Below, piece after piece: positions 9,111 through 17,153 of a stretch of 64,000 bases of DNA. This DNA is from Pusillimonas sp. UBA3987 (lineage in GTDB: Bacteria > Pseudomonadota > Gammaproteobacteria > Burkholderiales > Burkholderiaceae_B). The position numbers and the translations under genes were made by a program. The stretch spans positions 62,001-126,000 of the forward strand of contig DGCD01000017.1 in assembly GCA_002384935.1 (NCBI GenBank), written 5' to 3'. A model generated the notes under the pieces. That model made no database searches. It had not been told where the DNA came from and saw nothing but the letters and a program-made list of their open reading frames with translations. Position 1 is the first letter of the stretch. Every line of letters starts with the position of its first letter.

Positions 9111-9350
9111 TTATTCTTTGCTGTGCGAGTTGATGTACTCGACGGCTTGTTGAACGGTCGTAATTTTTTCTGCTTCCTCGTCAGGGATTTCAGTTTCGAA
9201 TTCGTCTTCGAGTGCCATTACGAGCTCGACCATATCGAGCGAATCGGCACCGAGGTCGTCAAGGAAGGAAGATTCGTTTTTGATCTCGGCTTCGTTAACG
9301 CCAAGTTGTTCAGCGACGATCTTCTTGACGCGCTGTTCGATGCTTTCCAT
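9111..9350 (-). CDS. acpP: Acyl carrier protein
   Basis: Small acidic carrier that tethers growing acyl chains on a 4'-phosphopantetheine arm. The start is the ATG at 9350 (MESIEQRVKK), with GGAG eight bases upstream; the longer reading begins at a TTG four codons earlier and is unlikely. The 79-residue product has the modification site S37 in GADSLDMVEL and the acidic helix II that docks on FabD, FabH, FabG and FabF, all encoded around it. A good -10 box lies upstream at 9383-9388, consistent with the high separate expression usual for acpP. Confidence 0.98.
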   Translation of the reverse strand: MESIEQRVKKIVAEQLGVNEAEIKNESSFLDDLGADSLDMVELVMALEDEFETEIPDEEAEKITTVQQAVEYINSHSKE

Positions 9351-9382
9351 GCAGTTCTCCAATTAGGGAAAAATTCCCGCGA

Positions 9383-9388
9383 ATTATA
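9383..9388 (-). promoter_or_regulatory. Putative acpP promoter -10 box
   Basis: Minus-strand TATAAT, 32 bases upstream of the acpP ATG. No clear -35 hexamer stands at 16-18 bases (TCCTAT is the nearest), so activity may depend on the extended sequence or an activator. An inverted repeat GTATTGAA / TTCAATAC (9396-9403 and 9438-9445) brackets the would-be -35 region. Confidence 0.5.
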
Positions 9389-9494
9389 GCCAAACGTATT
9401 GAATAATAGGAAACGGCTATGACAAAAAAAACAGTGTTTCAATACTTGCCATACACAACAGCCGTACCGGCCAGAGCATTGGAACACCTCGTAC

Positions 9495-9515
9495 CAAAAC
9501 AGGATTTTAACCTGT
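9495..9515 (-). terminator. Weak terminator-like hairpin after fabG
   Basis: Just past the fabG stop the minus strand reads ACAGG-TTAAAAT-CCTGT followed by TTTT. The stem is only five base pairs, so termination is probably partial. Together with the -10 box downstream it suggests that acpP is expressed both by read-through and from its own promoter. Confidence 0.4.
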
Positions 9516-9523
9516 CTGAATCA

Positions 9524-10264
9524 TCACATGTACATCCCACCATTTACATGGAGCGTCGTACCTGTAATGTAACCTGCTTCTGGCGCTGCCAAAAACGCCA
9601 CCGCGTTCGCAATATCGGCTGGCGCACCCAGGCGGCCCAGGGGAATCTGGGTTAAAAGCGCCGACGTTTGCGCCTCGCTCAATGCACGCGTCATATCAGT
9701 TTCAATAAAACCCGGCGCAACACAATTTACCGTAATGTCACGACTGCCAAGCTCTCGCGCCAGGGCTTTGGTCATCCCGGTCACGCCGGCTTTGGCCGCC
9801 GCGTAATTGGCCTGGCCTGCGTTGCCGCTGGCCCCAACCACCGAAGTGATATTGATTATTCGTCCCCAGCGCGCTTTCATCATTGTCTTGATGACACCGC
9901 GCGATAAACGGAACACTGCGGAAAGATTAGTATTGATCACATCCGCCCAATCGTCATCCTTCAAGCGCATTGCCAGGTTGTCGCGCGTGATACCGGCATT
10001 GTTAACCAGAATATGCGGCCCACCTTCGTTGGCGCCAATATCGGCGAGCAGCGCATCGCATGCAGCATTGTCTGTGACATTCAAAATGACACCGCGACCA
10101 CCGATATCAGCCAGCATGGCTGAAATACTGTCGGCCCCGCTCTGGGAAGTCGCCGTGCCAATTACCTTCACACCACGTGCGGCCAACTCAAGGGCAATTG
10201 CCTTGCCAATTCCTCGCGTCGCACCGGTTACCAACGCAACCTTTCCTTCCAACTGCTCACTCAT
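9524..10264 (-). CDS. fabG: 3-oxoacyl-ACP reductase
   Basis: NADPH-dependent short-chain dehydrogenase catalysing the first reduction of each fatty acid elongation cycle. The 246-residue protein shows the Rossmann glycine motif TGATRGIG (14-21), NNAG (88-91), and the catalytic S141, Y154 and K158 (NYAAAKAG). The C-terminal ITGTTLHVNGGMYM is typical of FabG. Its ATG overlaps the fabD stop (ATGA), so FabD and FabG are translationally coupled. A weak terminator-like hairpin follows its stop before acpP. Confidence 0.97.
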   Translation of the reverse strand: MSEQLEGKVALVTGATRGIGKAIALELAARGVKVIGTATSQSGADSISAMLADIGGRGVILNVTDNAACDALLADIGANEGGPHILVNNAGITRDNLAMRLKDDDWADVINTNLSAVFRLSRGVIKTMMKARWGRIINITSVVGASGNAGQANYAAAKAGVTGMTKALARELGSRDITVNCVAPGFIETDMTRALSEAQTSALLTQIPLGRLGAPADIANAVAFLAAPEAGYITGTTLHVNGGMYM

Positions 10265-11199
10265 GATGCCCCCTTGATGGTTTCCAAAACCGAATCCAAC
10301 GACGCCGGATCCGTAATCGACAAGCCGACAAGGTCACGGTCGATACGCTTGGTAAGGCCCGTCAGCACTTTGCCCGGTCCGCACTCTATGACGTGCGTCA
10401 CACCCTGGGCTTTCATCGCCTGCAATGTCTCGACCCAGCGTACCGGATGCCATGCCTGACGAACCAACGCATCCTTGATTGCCGCGGATTCCGTCGGGGA
10501 AGCCACATCGACATTATTGATCAGCGACACTTCAGGCGGCATCAGGTCAACCTCAGCCAACGCATTTTGAAGCACATTAGCGGCCGGCTTGAGCAAGCTT
10601 GAATGAAAAGGGGCGGAAACCGGCAACAGCAAAGCACGTTTGGCCCCGGCCTCGCGCGCGCGCTCACAAGCACGCTCTACTGCCGCCTTGTGGCCCGCGA
10701 TAACCACTTGGGCAGGCGCGTTGTAGTTGACAGCCTCGACCACCTCGTTTTGCGCGGACTCAACACACAACTGACGAACCTGATCGTCATCCAGACCCAG
10801 AATGGCCGCCATCCCACCGCTGCCAACCGGCACCGCAGCCTGCATGGCATCGGCGCGAACCCGCACAAGACGCACGGCATCGGCCAAAGAAAGCGCGTTA
10901 ACTGCCGTCAGGGCGGAATACTCACCCAGGCTGTGCCCTGCCACGATATGCGGTATCGGGCCGCCCGCATCGCGCCAGGCGCGATAAACGGCAACCGAGG
11001 CGCTTAACATCACGGGTTGGGTGTTGGTGGTTAGATTCAGATCTTCAGCGGGACCTTGGGCAATAAGCGCCGCCAGGTCCTGCCCCAGCGCATCTGAAGC
11101 TTCGGCAAGCGCAGCCTGGACAGAGGAGTTGCCTGACCAGGCATCCATCATACCTACGGATTGAGACCCTTGCCCCGGAAATACAAAAGCAAATTTCAT
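10261..11199 (-). CDS. fabD: Malonyl-CoA:ACP transacylase
   Basis: Transfers malonyl from CoA to ACP, supplying the extender for FabH and FabF. The 312-residue protein begins with the FVFPGQGSQ motif and has the nucleophile S90 in GHSLGE and the catalytic H199 in SAPFHSS; the oxyanion glutamine is in the GQGSQ loop. It lies between fabH (51-base gap) and fabG (4-base overlap), in the standard plsX-fabH-fabD-fabG-acpP-fabF order. Confidence 0.97.
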   Translation of the reverse strand: MKFAFVFPGQGSQSVGMMDAWSGNSSVQAALAEASDALGQDLAALIAQGPAEDLNLTTNTQPVMLSASVAVYRAWRDAGGPIPHIVAGHSLGEYSALTAVNALSLADAVRLVRVRADAMQAAVPVGSGGMAAILGLDDDQVRQLCVESAQNEVVEAVNYNAPAQVVIAGHKAAVERACERAREAGAKRALLLPVSAPFHSSLLKPAANVLQNALAEVDLMPPEVSLINNVDVASPTESAAIKDALVRQAWHPVRWVETLQAMKAQGVTHVIECGPGKVLTGLTKRIDRDLVGLSITDPASLDSVLETIKGAS

Positions 11200-11250
11200 G
11201 ACGATTGAACTGAGTTATTTGAACGCGAAATATGACAAATTTGCGTGATT

Positions 11251-12225
11251 TTACATGCGAGCGAGTACAGAGCCCCAGGTAAACCCGCCACCCACGCCTT
11301 GCATGAGTACGAGATCGCCTTTTTTGACACGCCCATCACGACGAGCCACATCAAGCGCAAGGGGCACACTGGCGGCAGAGGTGTTGGCATGTTGATCGAG
11401 TGTAATGACAATTTTTTCTGTGGGAATACCCAGTTTCTTGCCCAGAAAATTAAGGATACGGACATTAGCCTGATGCGGAACCATCCAATCGATATCCGCC
11501 AGGTCCACGCCTGCGGAACGGCAGACGTCATGCGCGGATTTCGACAATGAATTAACCGCCATTTTGAACACGGCCTGACCATCCATTCGCACAAAAGGGT
11601 CGCCCACGACCTGCCCGTCCACAATCCGCCCATTGGCACACAAAATACCCTGCTGGCTGCCGTCGGCGTGAAGCTCGGCGGCCAGAATGCCCGGCTCATC
11701 GTTCGCCTTGAGCACGACTGCGCCCGCACCGTCTCCGAACAGCACGCAAGTGCGCCTGTCGTCCCAATCAAGGATACTGGAAAAGATCTCGGCGCCAATA
11801 ACCAATGCAGTACGTGCTCGACCTGCCTGGATAAATGCGTCGGCAGTCGTCAGGGCGTAGACGAAGCCACTGCAGACAGCCTGGACATCGAAGGCCGCTC
11901 CCTGGTGGATACCTAACTGCGCCTGTACCAGGCACGCCGTACTGGGAAAAATCACATCCGGCGTAGAAGTAGCCACGATCAACAAATCGATATCGGCAGG
12001 ATCAACCCCCGCATCAGCCATTGCCCGCTTTGCAGCCTCGGCCGCCAGCATGCTGGTTTTGACTTCCGGACCGGCGATATGCCTTTGCCGGATACCGGTG
12101 CGCTCGGTAATCCATTCATCCGAGGTCTCGATACCCCGAGTCGCCAGCTCAGCGGCCAGATCCTCATTTGACACTACACGAGACGGCAAGTAGCCCCCCG
12201 TTCCTGCTATCTTGGCATAAGGCAT
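11251..12225 (-). CDS. fabH: Beta-ketoacyl-ACP synthase III
   Basis: Starts fatty acid synthesis by condensing acetyl-CoA with malonyl-ACP. The 324-residue protein carries the Cys-His-Asn triad: C118 (VQAVCSGF), H251 (VPHQANVRI) and N281 (HANTSAAS). The C-terminal GGGFTWGSVL motif is intact. Being CoA-dependent and downstream of plsX, it links initiation of acyl chains to phospholipid synthesis. A 28-base gap separates it from plsX. Confidence 0.97.
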   Translation of the reverse strand: MPYAKIAGTGGYLPSRVVSNEDLAAELATRGIETSDEWITERTGIRQRHIAGPEVKTSMLAAEAAKRAMADAGVDPADIDLLIVATSTPDVIFPSTACLVQAQLGIHQGAAFDVQAVCSGFVYALTTADAFIQAGRARTALVIGAEIFSSILDWDDRRTCVLFGDGAGAVVLKANDEPGILAAELHADGSQQGILCANGRIVDGQVVGDPFVRMDGQAVFKMAVNSLSKSAHDVCRSAGVDLADIDWMVPHQANVRILNFLGKKLGIPTEKIVITLDQHANTSAASVPLALDVARRDGRVKKGDLVLMQGVGGGFTWGSVLARM

Positions 12226-12253
12226 AGTGAAACCACTTCCATTGGATGGCAGC

Positions 12254-13336
12254 TTAGGCTGCCCGACCTGTTACATCGTTAGACACATTCGCTTGCAGCG
12301 ACTTGGCTTGGGCAAGGCTCTGGTGCAAATCATGGATTGCCGACGTCGTTCCTTCCAAAAGCCCGTTATTTACAGCTTCCCGTGCGCGCTGGAGCGCGCA
12401 ACCAAACGCGTAGACATCAGCGGAACCATGGCTTTTAATGACGATACCCCGCAAACCCAGCAGGGCGGCACCATTGTACCGACGGTTATCCACTTTCTTG
12501 CGAAACCGGCTCAGAACAGGAGTCGCGACCAAACCCGCAAGCATCGACAAAAGCCCGCTTTTGAACTCAGCGCGAATCATGGTGGCGACCATGCGGGCAA
12601 GGCCCTCCATGGATTTCAACACAACGTTGCCGGCGAACCCATCGCAAACGATGACGTCGACTGTGCCCTTGCAAATATCATCACCTTCGACATTGCCGTA
12701 AAAATTAAGGCCGCTGCCACGCAACAACTCGGCCGCCTGCTTGACGACCTCGTTCCCCTTAATGACTTCCTCACCAATGTTCAGCAAACCGACTTTCGGC
12801 GAACGATGACCATAAAGTGCGCTTACCAATGCTGTCCCCATGATGGCGAACTGCAACAGATGTTGCGCCGAACAATCAACGTTGGCACCCAGGTCAAGCA
12901 CAGTGGTCGCCCCGCCGTGCTGATTGGGAATTGACGCGGCGATCGCCGGCCGATCGATACCATCGAGCGTTTTCAACACATAACGGGAAATGGCCATCCA
13001 GGCGCCGGTATTGCCAGCCGAGATGCAGGCATCGGCAATGCCATCTTTCACCGCCTGTGCCGCAACCCGCATGGACGAGTCTTTCTTGCGACGCAAGGCG
13101 ACCTCAACCGAATCGTCCATTGCGACGACCTCGGAGGCAGGAAGGATTTGATACCAGTCGGCACGATCGCAACCCAGCCGCGCCAACTGAGACTGGATAA
13201 CGACAGCGTCGCCAACCAGCAGGAAAGTGGTATCGGGAAAACGTTGCGCAAACTGGTATGCGGCGGTCACCGTAACGGGAACCCCTACATCACCGCCCAT
13301 ACAGTCTACGGCGATTCGAATTTTCTTATGTGGCAT
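12254..13336 (-). CDS. plsX: Phosphate acyltransferase PlsX
   Basis: Peripheral membrane enzyme that converts acyl-ACP to acyl-phosphate, the donor for PlsY in phosphatidic acid synthesis. At 360 residues it is slightly longer than many PlsX proteins because of its C-terminal tail. The start shows the family pattern IRIAVDCMGGD. Further conserved stretches include ISAGNTGA and DLGANVDC. It follows rpmF by 39 bases in the rpmF-plsX-fab operon, the arrangement that ties membrane lipid output to ribosome synthesis. Confidence 0.95.
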   Translation of the reverse strand: MPHKKIRIAVDCMGGDVGVPVTVTAAYQFAQRFPDTTFLLVGDAVVIQSQLARLGCDRADWYQILPASEVVAMDDSVEVALRRKKDSSMRVAAQAVKDGIADACISAGNTGAWMAISRYVLKTLDGIDRPAIAASIPNQHGGATTVLDLGANVDCSAQHLLQFAIMGTALVSALYGHRSPKVGLLNIGEEVIKGNEVVKQAAELLRGSGLNFYGNVEGDDICKGTVDVIVCDGFAGNVVLKSMEGLARMVATMIRAEFKSGLLSMLAGLVATPVLSRFRKKVDNRRYNGAALLGLRGIVIKSHGSADVYAFGCALQRAREAVNNGLLEGTTSAIHDLHQSLAQAKSLQANVSNDVTGRAA

Positions 13337-13375
13337 TAATTAGGCAACCTGGCAGCAGATTGCTGGAACACCGGT

Positions 13376-13558
13376 TTATTCGTCGTTTTTCGTTTTCAGC
13401 ACTTTACGGCCACGATAGAAACCGTTGGGGCTGATGTGATGACGAAGATGCAATTCACCTGTATTGGGCTCAATCGCCGTGGGGGGTGTGGTCAGAGAAT
13501 CGTGTGCACGATGCATACCGCGCTTGGACGAACTCTTCTTGTTTTGTTGAACAGCCAT
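13376..13558 (-). CDS. rpmF: Ribosomal protein L32
   Basis: A 60-residue, strongly basic 50S protein. It begins MAVQQNKKSSSKRGMHRAHD and has the L32 features PNTGELHLRHHISPNGFYRG. It lacks the zinc-binding cysteine pairs of some L32 paralogues, so it is the cysteine-free form common in proteobacteria. It sits between yceD (52-base gap) and plsX in the classic yceD-rpmF-plsX order. Confidence 0.97.
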   Translation of the reverse strand: MAVQQNKKSSSKRGMHRAHDSLTTPPTAIEPNTGELHLRHHISPNGFYRGRKVLKTKNDE

Positions 13559-13610
13559 GATGACTCCTGGTAAAGGGGCTTTCTCACCCCCGGGGTTAAT
13601 TCGAAAAAAA

Positions 13611-14141
13611 TCAATTCTTTTTTAGCTGCTCAAGCACCGAAAACGGTGATTGACGCCGGGTTTCCTGTTCCTCGGAAACGGCAGACCTTTCTACCTTGAT
13701 TCCGCTATCTGGCGGACATTCCCGATGCTTCGGCACATAGGGCATCGCCAAAATCAGCTCATCTTCAACAAAGCCTAGCACGCTAAACCGTTTCGACCCA
13801 ACAATACGCTCGATGCTGTCGTCATCAAGATCGTCGGTGTCCTGTTCAGCAGGCGTTCGCACCAGCTCAACCCGGTTATCGACATTGACATTGCATATAA
13901 ACGGCCGCAGACAACGCTGGCATTCCAGCATCGGTTCTGCGTGCGCGGTAACGTGCAAAAAATATCGGCCAGCGACGGTGCTTTCACCTTGTAAAGTCCA
14001 GCTGACCGGGCTTTCACGTTGCGCTTCAGGCTGTGTAAGCTGGCCTTCCAACATCCGGGTAAATAGCTTAAGGTGCGCCTGCCCCTGCAAAAACGACCCC
14101 GCCCGTGCAAAACCAAGGGCGTCAATCAGTGAATCACTCAC
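13611..14141 (-). CDS. yceD: YceD (DUF177), 23S rRNA accumulation protein
   Basis: DUF177 family protein, required for normal 23S rRNA accumulation in E. coli and plants. I set the start at the GTG at 14141 (VSDSLIDALGFARAG), preceded by AAAGAGC, giving 176 residues. A longer frame to an ATG at 14171 exists, but a consensus promoter at 14175-14204 would start transcription at about that ATG, so it cannot be used from this promoter. The CxxC of the family is present (ECQRC, C74 and C77), followed by the acidic stretch EQDTDDLDDDS. It is the first gene of the long yceD-to-era run and divergent from the maf gene. Confidence 0.88.
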   Translation of the reverse strand: MSDSLIDALGFARAGSFLQGQAHLKLFTRMLEGQLTQPEAQRESPVSWTLQGESTVAGRYFLHVTAHAEPMLECQRCLRPFICNVNVDNRVELVRTPAEQDTDDLDDDSIERIVGSKRFSVLGFVEDELILAMPYVPKHRECPPDSGIKVERSAVSEEQETRRQSPFSVLEQLKKN

Positions 14142-14174
14142 GGGCTGCTCTTTGCCTGTTAAAGAAAACATTAG

Positions 14175-14204
14175 ATAATACCGCTTTCAATACTCTTGCG
14201 TCAA
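14175..14204 (-). promoter_or_regulatory. Promoter of the yceD-rpmF-plsX-fab operon
   Basis: Minus strand: -35 TTGACG (14204-14199), 18-base spacer, -10 TATTAT (14180-14175). Transcription would begin near 14168, leaving a leader of about 27 bases before the GTG of yceD. This is the best sigma-70 match in the 56-base divergent gap between yceD and maf. Confidence 0.7.
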
Positions 14205-14227
14205 ACCTTCTGGAAGAACTCCCGCCT

Positions 14228-14812
14228 ATGCGTCTGATTCTGGCATCAAGCTCACCCTACCGCCGCGCACTCCTTGAAAGACTGCGCCTGCCATTCGAAG
14301 TTATTGCCCCCGATATTGACGAAACGGCGCTTGAAAACGAAGACCCTGTTGCACTCGCCCTGCGGCTGGCCAAAGAAAAGGCCATGACCATCGCCGCAGA
14401 TAACCCTGTTGCGGTCATCATCGGATCAGACCAGGTGGCCACCCTGCAAGGTGATGCCATCGGCAAACCCGGCGACCATGGGCGGGCAATTGAACAACTC
14501 AAAATGCTAAGCGGCCAGACGGTGACTTTTCACACCGCCCTGTGCGTTGCGCATAACGGCAGGGAAGAAACAGAAAACGTCGTTACGAACTGCCGTTTTC
14601 GCACGCTCAGCGAAGCTGAAATTCATTATTACCTCGACCAAGACAAGCCCTACGACACAGCAGGCAGCGCCAAAGCGGAGTCATTGGGCATTTCCCTGAT
14701 GGAGCATGTCCGTTCCGACGACCCCACCGCAATTATCGGACTTCCGCTGATTACGTTAAGCAGTATGCTGCGCCGGTTTAACATTAACCCTTTGCAACCG
14801 GATTGGCCGTAA
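14228..14812 (+). CDS. yceF: Maf-family nucleotide pyrophosphatase (YceF type, 7-methyl-GTP)
   Basis: House-cleaning pyrophosphatase that hydrolyses non-canonical nucleoside triphosphates; the YceF subgroup prefers 7-methyl-GTP. The start is the ATG at 14228 (MRLILASSSPYRRALL); upstream in-frame codons lie in the divergent promoter region. The 194-residue protein has the N-terminal substrate loop SSSPYRR and the catalytic aspartate D68 in IGSDQVA. The subfamily call rests mainly on its head-to-head position with yceD, which is where yceF is found in E. coli. The stop lies two bases before the start of the next gene. Confidence 0.87.
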   Translation: MRLILASSSPYRRALLERLRLPFEVIAPDIDETALENEDPVALALRLAKEKAMTIAADNPVAVIIGSDQVATLQGDAIGKPGDHGRAIEQLKMLSGQTVTFHTALCVAHNGREETENVVTNCRFRTLSEAEIHYYLDQDKPYDTAGSAKAESLGISLMEHVRSDDPTAIIGLPLITLSSMLRRFNINPLQPDWP

Positions 14813-14814
14813 CC

Positions 14815-15522
14815 ATGCCACAAACTCTTCATTTGATACCCGTCAGCCTGGGGGAAAGCCCGACATCGCGCTGGCTTCCGGCACAAGTACAGGCGACGGC
14901 CGGAAAACTCGACTTCTACATCGCCGAGAACGCCAAAACCGCCCGGGCTTTTTTGAAGCTGATCGGCACTGAAAAGCCGATACAGGACATTACCATCCAT
15001 GCATTGTCGCGCGACACCGATGCCGCGCAGATACGACGATGGTTCAAGCAGTCAGACGCAACTGGCGATATTGGCCTGGTATCCGAAGCCGGGTGCCCCG
15101 CTGTGGCCGATCCTGGTGCACTCGTCGTGCAAACTGCTCACGAAATGGGTATCCGCGTGGCGCCCTGGACAGGCCCCTCGTCAATCATGCTCGGCCTGAT
15201 GGCCAGCGGCCTGAACGGGCAGAGTTTCGTGTTTCACGGTTACGCGCCTGTTGCGCCTGCCGAACGGGCCAGGCAATTACGTACCTGGGAAGCAGCATCG
15301 CGAAAAAACCGGCAAACACAGATATTCATTGAAACACCCTATCGCAACGATGCCATGCTCGAAACACTGCTTCAATCTCTTGCCGGAACAACACGGCTAT
15401 GCATCGCACGCGCACTGACGACAGACCATGAGTGGATACAAACCCACGCCATCGACACCTGGAAAAAGCAGCCGGCCCCTGCGTTACAAAAACAACCTAC
15501 CCTTTTCCTCTTCCAGGCCTGA
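14815..15522 (+). CDS. SAM-dependent methyltransferase, RsmI/tetrapyrrole-methylase family
   Basis: A 235-residue protein of the tetrapyrrole (corrin/porphyrin) methylase fold. It shows IAENAKTARAFLK, the RsmI-like loop SEAGCPAVADPG, GPSSIMLGLMASG and the late FIETPYRNDAM. RsmI 2'-O-methylates C1402 of 16S rRNA; this protein is shorter and diverged, lacking the C-terminal domain, and Burkholderiales often carry such a second copy. The substrate is therefore uncertain. The start is the ATG at 14815; a TTG twelve bases earlier would overlap yceF. Its last 26 bases overlap the 3' end of msrQ on the other strand. Confidence 0.8.
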   Translation: MPQTLHLIPVSLGESPTSRWLPAQVQATAGKLDFYIAENAKTARAFLKLIGTEKPIQDITIHALSRDTDAAQIRRWFKQSDATGDIGLVSEAGCPAVADPGALVVQTAHEMGIRVAPWTGPSSIMLGLMASGLNGQSFVFHGYAPVAPAERARQLRTWEAASRKNRQTQIFIETPYRNDAMLETLLQSLAGTTRLCIARALTTDHEWIQTHAIDTWKKQPAPALQKQPTLFLFQA

Positions 15523-16138
15523 CCTTAAAAGTCATTGCATGATGATTACCGGCAGACAGTGACCGCCCCGATTGAATAATTCGGGGCAGGCACAACAACA
15601 GTATTACAGCCAAGTACACCCATACTTCAAAGAAGTCATTTTTGCCGGCCCTGACCAACCAGAAATGCCATAACGACAGCGCAATTGCAGGGTAAACGGC
15701 ATAATGCAGGCGCTTCCAGTTGCGTCCCAGGCGGCGCATCCACCCCCGGGTTGAGGTCAACGCCAAAGGCGTCAGCAATACAAATGCCACGACACCTACA
15801 GTAATGAACCATCGCGTCACAACATCGTGCCACATGGCGGTCAGCATGAACCCCTGTTCCCACAAGGCCCAACCCAGAAGATGTAGCGTCGAATAAAAAT
15901 AAGCGAACAACCCCAGCATACGACGGTGCAGCAACAAAACCGACACACGCGCATACCGGTTCAACGGTGTGGCCAGCAGAACGAGGCATAAGGCCACAAG
16001 CGCCCACTCACCCGATGAGCGAATCAGGTACTCGGGCGGATTGGCCGTCAGCCCGCCTGTAAACCCCAGGCCTACCCACAAAAATACCGGATACAGGCAC
16101 GCCACAAACATCAACACCGAAACCATGGCTGAAATCAT
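15497..16138 (-). CDS. msrQ: Heme-binding membrane subunit MsrQ (YedZ)
   Basis: Integral membrane b-type cytochrome that passes electrons from the quinone pool or a flavin reductase to periplasmic MsrP. The 213-residue protein has about six hydrophobic segments and the ferric-reductase-like pattern, with histidines in or next to membrane spans (LLHRRMLGLFAY, STLHLLGWAL, LHYAVYPA, LWHFWLVR) that are candidates for heme ligands. It is 11 bases downstream of msrP, so MsrP-MsrQ are made from one transcript. The 3' end overlaps the methyltransferase on the plus strand by 26 bases. Confidence 0.93.
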   Translation of the reverse strand: MISAMVSVLMFVACLYPVFLWVGLGFTGGLTANPPEYLIRSSGEWALVALCLVLLATPLNRYARVSVLLLHRRMLGLFAYFYSTLHLLGWALWEQGFMLTAMWHDVVTRWFITVGVVAFVLLTPLALTSTRGWMRRLGRNWKRLHYAVYPAIALSLWHFWLVRAGKNDFFEVWVYLAVILLLCLPRIIQSGRSLSAGNHHAMTFKVRPGRGKG

Positions 16139-16149
16139 CTTTTATTAAC

Positions 16150-17109
16150 TCAGTAATAGCGCGATAAATCCATACCCGCGTACAGAGACGCAACCTGCTC
16201 GCCGTAGCCGTTGAACATTTGAGTCGGTAATCGTGGTGCGAACAAGCCTCCCGAGCCAATACGCCTTTCAGTGGCCTGACTCCAGCGGGGGTGCGGAACC
16301 TGGGGATTAACGTTGGCATAAAAACCATACTCTTGAGGCGCAATGCGCACCCAACTGGTTTCCGGTTGCTTTTCAGTCAGGCGAATATGAACGATAGACT
16401 TGCCCGACTTGAAACCATATTTCCACGGAACCGCCACACGAACGGGCGCCCCGTTGGCAACCGGCAGGGCTTTGCCGTATACGCCGAACACCAGCAAGGT
16501 CAGAGGATTCATTGCCTCATCGAGCCGCAATCCTTCCAGGTATGGCCAATCGATAATCCGGCTACGCAATCCAGGCATCGCCTCGGGCTGTACATCGGTA
16601 ATGAATTCAACATATTTCGCATTGCCTGTCGGCTCCACGGCTTTCAGCAAGGCTGATAGCGGGTAGCCATTCCAGGGGATCACCATCGACCACCCTTCGA
16701 CACAGCGCATGCGGTAAACGCGCTCTTCAAGTGCCGCCAGTTTCAAAAGATCATCCATGTCAAACTCTTGCGGGCGCAAAACCTCGCCATCGACTTTGAC
16801 TTTCCAGGGCTCCAGGCGCATGCCCCCACCATTTCGCGCCGGATCTTCTTTACCGGTGCCAAACTCGTAAAAATTGTTGTAAGTGGTGACATCGCTCTCG
16901 GGGGTCAGCTTTTCATCGGTGCCAAACTCCATATTGCGCTGGCCGTAATCGGTACCTTCCCGCCCCCACGCCTGCAAAGGCAACGACGACAGCAAGCCGG
17001 CCCCCATCGCAGCCGCTCCAGCCTGCTGCAACCACTTTCGACGCGACGTCCAGATATATTCCGGCGTTATTTCCGACGATGCAATTTTCGGTATCTTGAA
17101 TCGAGACAT
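16150..17109 (-). CDS. msrP: Periplasmic protein-methionine-sulfoxide reductase, catalytic subunit MsrP (YedY)
   Basis: Molybdopterin enzyme that reduces methionine sulfoxide in oxidised periplasmic proteins. The start is the ATG at 17109, behind AAGGTGGGTGAA; the frame is open a further 27 codons upstream but without support. The 319-residue product has a Tat signal: twin arginines R23-R24 in TSRRKWLQQ, then a hydrophobic stretch and a likely cleavage near LQAWG. C136 in YRMRCVEGW is the expected Mo ligand. With MsrQ and the cytoplasmic-type MsrB (37485-37880), the window encodes two separate repair systems for oxidised methionine. Confidence 0.94.
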   Translation of the reverse strand: MSRFKIPKIASSEITPEYIWTSRRKWLQQAGAAAMGAGLLSSLPLQAWGREGTDYGQRNMEFGTDEKLTPESDVTTYNNFYEFGTGKEDPARNGGGMRLEPWKVKVDGEVLRPQEFDMDDLLKLAALEERVYRMRCVEGWSMVIPWNGYPLSALLKAVEPTGNAKYVEFITDVQPEAMPGLRSRIIDWPYLEGLRLDEAMNPLTLLVFGVYGKALPVANGAPVRVAVPWKYGFKSGKSIVHIRLTEKQPETSWVRIAPQEYGFYANVNPQVPHPRWSQATERRIGSGGLFAPRLPTQMFNGYGEQVASLYAGMDLSRYY

Positions 17110-17153
17110 TTCACCCACCTTCGTTTTAATTTCGCGAAGCCGGGCATCCCCGG

